Assembly (NCBI GenBank): GCA_019671005.1
Contig: CM033726.1
Span: forward strand, 23,187,657 to 23,251,656
Direction: 5' to 3'
DNA length: 64,000 bases
From: Hibiscus mutabilis
Taxonomy: Eukaryota > Streptophyta > Magnoliopsida > Malvales > Malvaceae
In this document: positions 55,588-64,000 of the stretch, one piece after another
How the letters are laid out: each line of letters begins with the position of its first letter
Position numbering within the stretch: the stretch's first letter is position 1
The notes under the pieces: model-generated
Seen by the model: only the letters and a program-made list of their open reading frames with translations
What the model was told of the DNA's origin: nothing
Database searches by the model: none
Position numbers and translations under genes: made by a program

Positions 55588-57419
55588 ATCAAGAAATATA
55601 GCGACTCAAGCTCATACTCGAGGATGAGCATGCATCATAAGTACTTCTTGAAACTCATAAATATGATGTTTTATATGTTTGGTGTTTTGAGTGAAATCAT
55701 GCTTGGTTGATCAAAATGATACCTTTGATGTTAAAGTTGTTAAAAATGGTGTTAAATAACCTCTTATATATTTCATAATCTTTATAAATCAACTACAACT
55801 TTGAAACAATGCTTGAAGACAATTTAGAAGTGATTTTGAGGCTTAAATTAAACAAAATCATGAGAAGGTATCGATACTACCTTATGTGAGCCATAGTGTC
55901 GCTCCAATTTTGCAAGCATACACGTTGTATCAAGTAATAAAAGTGGTCACAACAGAATTAAGCCAGATACTGATCCCATAGGGATTGAATCGAATTTATC
56001 AAATGTGACTACTACTATGACTGCAAGAAAGTAAAGCAGAATAATGGTGTGTGTTGTTTGTGAAATTATGATTGTGATTTAGGACAACAAGCAATATAAG
56101 AAAAATGTGCAAGTATATGATAATGATGAAGGTGTGATACAATGGTATATGTTTAACCTAACTTCAAGTGTTGGTTTCCAATCCAAATGCTCAACCTATG
56201 TGATCCTAGATGCGGTGGCATTCAACTATAACTCATTGATAAGAAAGGGAAATTCCTCTAGATAGCTCTTTAAAGATTATGTATTTTCTCTTGATTTATA
56301 GGCCTAATTTTCCCCACATTGGTGTTCATTGCATCCATTTATGCATTTTCATGTCTATTTCTGCATTTTTTCTAACATAGTTCCAGTGGCTCGTGTCTTG
56401 TATATTTCTGACTATTTTTGCCCCGTTGTCATTGCATTACTAATGTCCATGTAGAAGAAGTTTTTACCACTGCAGCCAGTTTGACACTGCATCTGCCAGC
56501 TGCCTAGTCTGCTTAAGGATAAGGACGACCCTACCAACTGTCTAGTTTGTTATAACAAATTCTGTACGACCTTGGGCACGCAAATAACCTGCTGGACAGG
56601 TGTCATTCCTTGGGTGCCCTATAAAAGGACTAATTTGGAGGAGAAAGAGTCACGTTTTTCCTATTTTTTCATATCATCTTCAACCTATGAGTTTTCTCCC
56701 TCTTTCCATGGCAGCTTAAGGTTGTTTCTGGAGTTTCGAGGCGAAGTGAGGCAGATCTATTCGAGGAAAAGAGGAATCAAGTGTTGAATCGAGGAAATAC
56801 ATTGTTATCTTTCTAAACTCTTCTCTATTTTGATTTTTTTGGAGATTTATTTTGTATTTTGTGCTCAACTTGATGATGGTTTAATTTTTTGGAGCTTTAT
56901 GAACTTTTTTGAAACTATTTCTTCAGTTTAATATATAATTGTGTTAGCTTTTTCTTAAGCTTTAATTGTTGGATCTGATTTACGTTTTGCATGAGAGTTT
57001 AAACTAGCCACTAACATCGACGAATGCAGTGACAAGTCAGATTAACGAGTTTTTACAACGAAAGTTGATCCACTTGTTTGAAGGGCTATAGTCTTGACTT
57101 AGGATGAATGTTGAAGCCGATCTACATTCTTGTGTCGATAGTTGAAGGTTAAATGGAAGCTAATACTTAAGCTGACCACCTCATCGCTAATTGAACCTTC
57201 ATTTCCCCTCGATGTGTACTTGATAATTATGCCAAGCTGAGCCAAGGAGATCCAGGCTTTATTCTCATATTTCCTTATCTTTTATTAAACTCTATTATTG
57301 CTACCACATTTAATCATTTATTCACCTTGTTATCATTTTATTGCAACCACTATTGCACCCACAACTATCACTCTTACAGTATCGTATTGTAGTTATATAA
57401 GTATAAGCGTAATACACTG
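55588..57419. mobile_element. Athila-like LTR pieces, no gene
   Basis: 55900-56010 contains a segment (CAAGTAATAAAAGTGG..TGATCCCATAGGGATTG) that matches the reverse complement of the Athila-like LTR end at 3780-3870, so it lies in minus orientation. 56440-57300 instead runs in plus orientation. It has a TATA box CCTATAAAAGG at 56616-56626, a GGAGGAGAAAGAG transcript-start-like block, and a later 'GAACCTTCATTTCCCC' zone, resembling 2880-3560. Borders are unclear and no ORF is convincing (56572-56787 is a leader frame). Confidence 0.45.
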
Positions 57420-58705
57420 TTAGGATGATCAATCGATGACAAATGGCCAAGAGGGGGTGAATTGGCAATTAAAAAATTGAAGGAAACAAATGGAAAATGA
57501 AAAATTGAAGACACAAGAATTTATTGTGGTTCAAGCTTCTAACAAGCTCTACATCCACTACCTTAGCTCTCTAATAAGGATTTCAAACAATTCACTGCTG
57601 AATTCTTCCCATTTTCTAGGCTAAGGAGGCAACCGTTACAATGGATCAAAGCTTTCTACCCAAAGCTTGATCAAGGTTCACTCTTTTACAAGGAATGATT
57701 TGCAAATACAAAAATATCCTCTCAAAGGTGAATTTGTTTGCCCAATTACAAATGCTCACAACCCCAAACTTGAATCTAAAGATTACAATGGTTGGGTTTA
57801 CAAAAATTTTAACTCTAAAGGCTCAAAGTGGTTGGATTTTGCTTGAATGCTTGTGAGTTGATCAATTGTTGTTGTAGCAGCTTTGGAGACTTGTATTTAT
57901 ACCCTCTCATTGAATTCTAACCGTTTGGGTGGTTTAGGTCATCAATAGAGTCATTGGGGACCATTTTTCCCGCAACAAATGTTGTATAGTGACCTACCGT
58001 ATCGGTGCGCGCAGAGCATTAACGGTACCTGTCAAAAAAATAAAGAGCCGTTGTGTAATAGCGCATCGATATGCGTAGGGCGTATCGAAACAAATAAAGA
58101 GTAAAAATAAGGGCGTATCGATACGGTATATCCGTATCGGTACGAATTTTGCTCATTGGAATCTAAGGAAAATGTCTAGTGAAAATTGTATCGGTACGCC
58201 TAGTGGGCGTATCGATACGGTGTAACCAATTTTCAAAATAGCTGATTCCAATAACTAAAAAGGCAACGGTCATATTTTTAAATGCGAAGATTTTGAAGAT
58301 CTCGTCAACTCGTATCGATACAGTGGATACTGTATCAGTACGCTTAATCAAAAACTTAACCCAGATGAATGCTGTATCAAAACAGGCATAGCCATATCAA
58401 AAAGGCATAACCTAAAATATTAGCCCAGATGAAGGTCGTATCGAAATGGCTGTAACCGTATCGAAACAGTGTGCAAAAATAAAATTCCAATAGTGAAAAA
58501 CCGTATCGAAACACCTTAAGGTGTATCGATACGCCTGGGCGTATTTGTTAAATTTAGCTTGAAATACTTAGAAACTTTTTTGGGTTTAAGTTTTAGACTT
58601 AGAAAAAATTTTCTTTGTCATTTTATGAGACTTTTGAATACTTAAAAATTTATTTACTTTTACAATTTGGTCCTTAAACAATTTGTTATATCAAAATCAA
58701 ATTTA
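57420..58705. repeat. Family C repeat, copy 2
   Basis: Starts near TTAGGATGATCAATCG, with AAGAGGGGGTGAATTGG at about 57451-57467. It then follows copy 1 (33656-34806) through GCTCTACATCCACTACC, CATTTTCTAGGCTAAGGAGG and the CCTCTCATTGAATT block into a CGTAYCG cluster (57990-58545). No coding sequence. 58690-58860 holds CAATCTCCCCGTTATTTTAT and a run of nine Cs, boxes reminiscent of some Copia-type LTRs. Confidence 0.6.
57990..58545. repeat. CGTAYCGRTACG motif cluster in family C copy 2
   Basis: At least fifteen variants, including CGTATCGATACG at 58114-58125, CGTATCGATACGG near 58209 and CGTATCGATACGCC near 58522. Several show CpG decay (TGTATC, CATATC). Confidence 0.75.
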
Positions 58706-59093
58706 GGTTACAATCTCCCCGTTATTTTATATAACAAAACCAAAGTAAATTTTTATGTAACTTAGAAAAGTTTGAAAAGTACTCCCCTTTACTTTAGGAC
58801 TAAAAGCTTTATATTCGAAAAATTTAGGCTCAATTATTTCCCCCCCCTTTTTTGTTAGATCAAAATCAATAGGATATAAATTTAAAGCAATGGATATAAG
58901 CAATAAATAAACTCCAAGCACTTAAAGGAAACAACATAAGCATTAAAATTCAAAGCATAGTTCAAGCAATATAATCAAATCCAACTTAATCCCTAAAAAC
59001 ATAAACCAAAGAGAATAACCAAAGCATAGGAGTTCAAAAACATAAAGACATAGGCACATAAAACTAATCCTAATATGATATGCAATATGCCTA
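58706..59093. other. AT-rich spacer
   Basis: No feature that I can support, apart from the CCCCCCCCC run near 58841. Confidence 0.5.
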
Positions 59094-59518
59094 AGGAGAA
59101 TCTTCTTCGTCTTCATCTTCATCATTGGCATTGGTTCCAAGAGATTGACACCACTCTCCATGAAAAGTGGTGAGAGAGATATCCATCGAATTTTTGTGAT
59201 TCTTAATGGCAGTCACTCTTTCCTCCAAAGATGTGAAACGTGTGTCAATCGCGCAAACCCGAAAGTCATGGTCGTATCCAAAGAAGCAATAGAAGTGCCC
59301 AAGGATGTGAATTGCACATTGAGATAGGCCATGAGAGCATCATGAGAAGGTTGGGTTACTGGAGCTTGACCAGAGCCGCTTGAGGAGCCGCCACCGGATC
59401 GGGCTGAACACCACTAAGAAGATTGGCATTCCGAACCCATTCTCTATTATAGTATGTGAACTTTGCGCGGTGGAGAGAATGCCCGTCATTAGGATTAGTG
59501 AGAGGTTCTGTAACCCCC
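59094..59518 (-). pseudogene. C-terminal relic of a retroelement gag-like/plant transposon protein
   Basis: On the minus strand the frame from 59518 gives EPLTNPNDGHSLHRAKFTYY and an Ala/Pro-rich stretch up to a stop at about 59356. The code then shifts (a HDALMAYLNVQFTSLG segment) and shifts again into a terminal acidic tail (NANDEDEDEEDSP and a stop near 59095). I infer one disrupted ORF of more than 140 codons. An asparagine- and tyrosine-rich block followed by an acidic end fits the non-pol ORFs of Athila-like non-autonomous elements such as the one at 402-1262. Recognition is weak. The 5' part is cut off by the LTR-A at 59519. Confidence 0.4.
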
Positions 59519-62345
59519 TCGACCCGGCCTAGTTGCAAGACCGAACCAAGTGAGCTGCATTAGGTTTACCGAGGTAAACCGTAAATAAAAAACTCAGAAC
59601 ACGTCCATTTTTTTCTTTGATCTTATCTAGATACAAATTATTATCCCATGTATTCATGCTGAGCACAGGTGAAAACTCAACTCAATCGGGCATCAAAACG
59701 ACATCCAATTGGGTACAATTGTAAATTAGGGGCCAAATTGCAATTTCAAAAAATTACAAGAACTTTTCCAATTTTTATGTTACCAACCTTCAATTAGTCA
59801 GGTTTCATGCATGCATGTTGAATTTTAGCTCAAAATACTCATCCATACTCATTCAATTGCATCCACAATATTTAGGGACCAAAACGCAATACACCAGAAC
59901 TTCAAAACAACCATATAACTAAATTAACGGTAGTCGTATCGGTACACTTACACACGTATCGATACGGTACTGCTATTACAAAATTCCCAAATTCTAGTAG
60001 CCAAATCTTGTTTCGGTACGCCCTCGTGTACCGATACGCCCTGCCAAATGCACATACCCCGTACCAAAACACCATGCCTGAAAAGGCTTACCCGTAACAA
60101 ACACTTGCCCGTGTTCCGATAAGCTAAGCCTAAAATGGCTTACCCATACCAAAACAGGGACACGGGTATTGATACGCCTGGACCGAAATGTCCTCTCTTG
60201 CTTGTTTAACATGCTTTCAAACATACCAAAACACCCTAACATACTTCTAACATGAATCCAACACATTCAAGAGATAAACCGCAACAAAACATCACAGATT
60301 CATCAACCTTTCATGGTATCGTACTTCCAATGTAAATCTAGATGCATGATTCCTAGAAATCAAGCCAAGCAAAGCATGAAATCTTAAACCATCACCACAA
60401 TCAATCCATAATGGCCAATTACGAACCAAGAGCAGCAAAACAACATTGCTTAAACAAGGGGTTTAACAAAACACCTCCCAAAATAACAACGAAAACCCCA
60501 TTGCCCTTATTACTTATAGTCTAATTCAAAACATACTTTTAGTATCAAGTTTTTGACGATCCCTTGCTTCCTCACTGCCTCCAAATCTTTAGTTCTCTGC
60601 ATTGATGGACAAATAGAGCATAAGCACACTAGGCTTAGTGAGGAGTGCTCAAAAACAACACACCATCAATGCATTTAAAATCATTTCTCATCAACACATT
60701 GAAACCGCATTTCAATCATCCTTTAGACGTCACATAAATCATCATTTAAAATACCATGCCTTGAAAACCATGCACTTAACACTTTCAAAAACCAGCATAT
60801 TAAACCATATGCAACATGTGTCATTAACCAACAACAAATCCCATTGCTAAACCTCAATTTAAGCATTCCCATGCATAACAAACCATATGCAAAGCTTAAA
60901 GATTAAACATGTATAAATCACATTATACAACATAAACCATTACATGACACATCCATAATTATATTGGCTCACAAGTGATCACTAACCAAGTTCCATTAAC
61001 AAAATAGTTCATCGGATACACAGATTCAACAAGCGCCCTCATAACACTTCAAGCCATCTCAACCGGACTAGCGATACAATCACAATCACGGTACATTACA
61101 ACCGGGTACACTTACAACCCACAAGGACACCAACCCCAACCATCGGTTAGTTGCTTAATCCACTAACAGGAGTTTACGGTACCATATAACCCCTTGACCG
61201 TTAGGGTACTTGGATGGAGTATTCGGTAAACCGTATAAAACCCCTCGACATCCAAGGCGACTCCTTATAGTGCACTATCAATCCTATGGCTGGCCAACTA
61301 TATCCGATAACATTTTTAAACCACATCACTTGCCAATATAATTCACAATTAACCACATACCTCACTATTTTTATATGCATTAACCCAAACCTTTTTCCAA
61401 AGCAACAAGCCATGCTTTTCAACAAGTATTTCCACATACTTACAAGGATCACTTTCCATGTGCATCCTTCAACATTTCATGATTAAAAATAGTATCTCAC
61501 ATACTTTAAAACATGCTTAAACAGTAGGTATCATGTAATTCAAAACAAGTGTAGAAATTCATTTCATACTAGCACAACCAAGAGAGTAAACCACTTTGTA
61601 CTTACTTCCGAGTTCAAACCAGCGTTTCAAGCTAAGTTTAAACTCTCATAAACCACCTTTAATTAATTTCAAAGCTAAAATCCACGTTCTCACTCACCGA
61701 TACGCGAATCCTCAATTCGTCGACGTGAATTTAAATGTCCAAAGCCTCCAAAGCTTCACCGATAGCTTCCAAAACAACCTCCCCTATTTTAACCACATAA
61801 AAATAGAGGATTAATGCATCTCAATGCATTACAAACACTGCTGCAACATTCCTCACAAGCATCAACAATCATTTCACAATTACCCAACCACAACAACCGA
61901 AATCATCATCTAACTCTTCCTAAACAGAACCCAGCCACAAACTATCAATCTAACACTTCTATTAACATGAATCAACACTTAAAAACATGATTACATCATC
62001 CTTATATCTCCAGCAACTAAATAGCCACCACAACACCTCAAAAACACAAATCTAACAACCTAAATAATTAAAGATTCATGGAGATTTGGGATTCCAATGT
62101 TAAAAACGACTTATCCACATTATAAAACATTCAATACATGTTTAAAATCAATATTCAACACTGAAAAACAAATCCAATACGGATCTCCCTCAATTTCATC
62201 AATTAAACCCAATTTAATCAAATAATCATCATAAAACATAAAATCAAATTACAAATCATAAATCAAGGATCAAATACTTGGGAATATCAATAAAGAACCA
62301 TTCAATAGAGGAGAAAATGAACCTTACTTCTATTGTGTGATTTCC
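59519..62345 (-). mobile_element. LTR-A (subfamily 2), minus strand, interrupted
   Basis: Minus-strand end (plus-strand TGTAACCCCCTCGACCCGGC) at 59519, preceded by GGTTC. It runs through CGTAYCG motifs (59935-60175) and CTTAGTGAGG at 60634-60643, and on to 62345, where another LTR-A starts. The remaining few hundred bases at its minus-strand start must lie beyond the window. Confidence 0.87.
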
Positions 62346-64000
62346 TGTAACCCCCTCGACCCGGCCTAGTTGCAAGACTGAATCGAGCAAGCTACATTAG
62401 GTTTACCGAAGTAAACTGTGAAGATGAAACCAAAAACACGACCATTTTTTTCTTTTATCTTGTCTAGATGAACAATTATTATCCTACATGTATATACTGA
62501 TCACAGGTGAAAACTGAACTCAATCGGGCATCGAATTGACATCGAATTGAACACAATTACAATTTAGGGACCAAATTGCAATTTTGGAAAACTGTAGGGA
62601 CCTAGCTCATTTTTATGTTACCAACCTTTAATTAAGCAGGGTTCGTGCTTACATGTCAAAAATCAGCTCAAAAAGGTCATTCATACTCATTCAATTACAT
62701 CCACAACATTCAGGGACTAAAACGTAAGAAACCATAACTTTAGAATATACCAAATAACTAATTTAACTGCCACCGTATCGGTATAGGAAAGGGGGTGTAT
62801 CGATACGCATTCATTAATTCATACGCAAAAATTCAGTAAACAAAACTCATTCTGATATGCCCCCACATATCGAAACGCCCTTCACAAAAACACTATGCGT
62901 ATCAAAATAGCTCCTCGCGGACCGAAACACTGGCCAAATTTGCCTAAGCCCGTACAGAAATGCTTGCCCGCGTAATTGTACGCTAAGCCTGAAATGGCTT
63001 ACTCGTACCGAAATAGGGACACACGTACCGGTACGCCTGGACCTGTAATGTCCACTTTTGTTGGTTTAAGATGCTTTCGAACACACCAAAATACCCTTGC
63101 ATGCTTCTAACATACATCAAACATATTCAAGGGTCAAACCAAATCAGAACAACCTAGTTCCAAAATCTATTCATGGCAACATGCTTCAATTGTAAACCTA
63201 ATTGCATGCTTACTAAAAACCAAAGCAAGCAAAACATGAAATCTCAAACCATCACCACAACCCAAGAGCAGCAAAAAAAACTTGCTCAAACAGGGAGTTT
63301 AGCAAACATCTCCCAAAAACAACAACGAAACCCCCATTGCCCTTATTACTTATAGTCTAATCCAAAAACATACTTGTGATACCAAGTTTTTTGTGATCCC
63401 TTGCTTCCCGCTGCCTTCCAAGCCTTCATATTCTCTGCATTGATGGACAAAGAGAGAGTAAGCACACTAGGCTTAGTGAGGAGTGCTCAAAAACAATACA
63501 CATTAATGCATTAAAACCATTTCTCAACAACACAATGAAATCCCATTTTAATCATCTTTTAAACAACATTTAAAACATTATCATGCCTTGAAAACCATGC
63601 ACTTAACATCTTTAAAACCAACATATTAAACCATATGCAACATGTATCATTAACCAACAGCAAATCGCATTGCTAAACCTCAATTTAAGTATTCCCAAGC
63701 ACAACAACCGTATGCAATGCTTAAAAAGTAAACATGTATAAATCATATTATACAACATAAACCTTTCAATGATACAATAACAATTATATTGGCTTACAAG
63801 TGATCATAACCAAGTTCCTTTATCAAACTAGTTCATCGGATACACGGATTCAACAAGTGTCCTCACAACACTTCAAGCCATCTCAACCGGAATAGCGATA
63901 CAATCACAATCACGGTACATTACCAACCAAGTAAAATTTACAGCTCATGGGGACACCAACCCCAATCATCGGTTAGACGCTTAATCCACTAACGGGAGTT
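62346..64000 (-). mobile_element. LTR-A (subfamily 2), minus strand, nested in the preceding copy, runs off the window
   Basis: Begins TGTAACCCCCTCGACCCGGC at 62346, the same terminus as at 59519. It carries CGTAYCG motifs (62773-63035) and CTTAGTGAGG at 63472-63481, and at the edge it still reads the CACTAACGGGAGTT block (as at about 9868 on the other strand). TTTCC at 62341-62345 should recur after its other end. Confidence 0.87.

Overview
This window looks like nuclear heterochromatin of a flowering plant, most likely a eudicot. It is AT-rich, and I could not support a single host gene, tRNA, rRNA or other RNA gene. Almost everything I can identify is LTR retrotransposon DNA in several layers of nesting. 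Most of it belongs to Ty3/Gypsy elements with a pol ending in a chromodomain-like segment (Tekay/Del-type chromoviruses). The evidence is TG...CA termini, 5-bp target-site duplications (TSDs), initiator-Met-tRNA primer sites, polypurine tracts, and decayed gag, protease, RT, RNase H and integrase sequences. Lineage names come from motif recognition, not a database search.

Layout. 1-401: start of a minus-strand LTR. 402-3942: non-autonomous Athila-like remnant with its own LTR. 3943-6449: minus-strand piece of the dominant LTR family ('LTR-A', about 2.9-3.6 kb). 6450-8164: LTR-like piece resembling the Tat group, with a TATA box and an ATT-rich microsatellite. 8165-18504: a plus-strand element (LTR, gag-pol relic, LTR). 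18505-about 33655: a second plus-strand pol relic and a truncated LTR sharing the middle LTR, so the locus reads LTR-pol-LTR-pol-LTR. The second pol is split by a minus-strand element of another family ('LTR-B', 19497-31740), whose 3' LTR is itself split by a solo LTR-A (19931-22953).

About 33656-36325: an unclassified repeat ('family C') and anonymous AT-rich DNA. 36326-about 55587: a Ty3/Gypsy element of another lineage ('element D'), whose integrase is split by a 12.5-kb LTR-A element (41328-53839) flanked by perfect TTAGT duplications. That inserted element has lost pol. In place of pol and the first part of its 3' LTR it carries about 4 kb of a 32-bp tandem repeat (45511-49516, 125 copies, apparently identical). 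Its 3' LTR is also split by a 2.87-kb solo LTR with TTAGA duplications. About 55588-59518: Athila-like LTR pieces, a second family C copy and a minus-strand ORF relic. 59519-64000: two nested minus-strand LTR-A copies.

No coding region here is intact; every pol has stops, frameshifts or deletions. The observations I rate highest are the identical 32-bp array that grew from a short degenerate repeat inside the LTR, the clusters of palindromic CGTAYCGRTACG motifs shared by unrelated repeat families, and two short duplications of 36 and 38 bp that look like templated copying.
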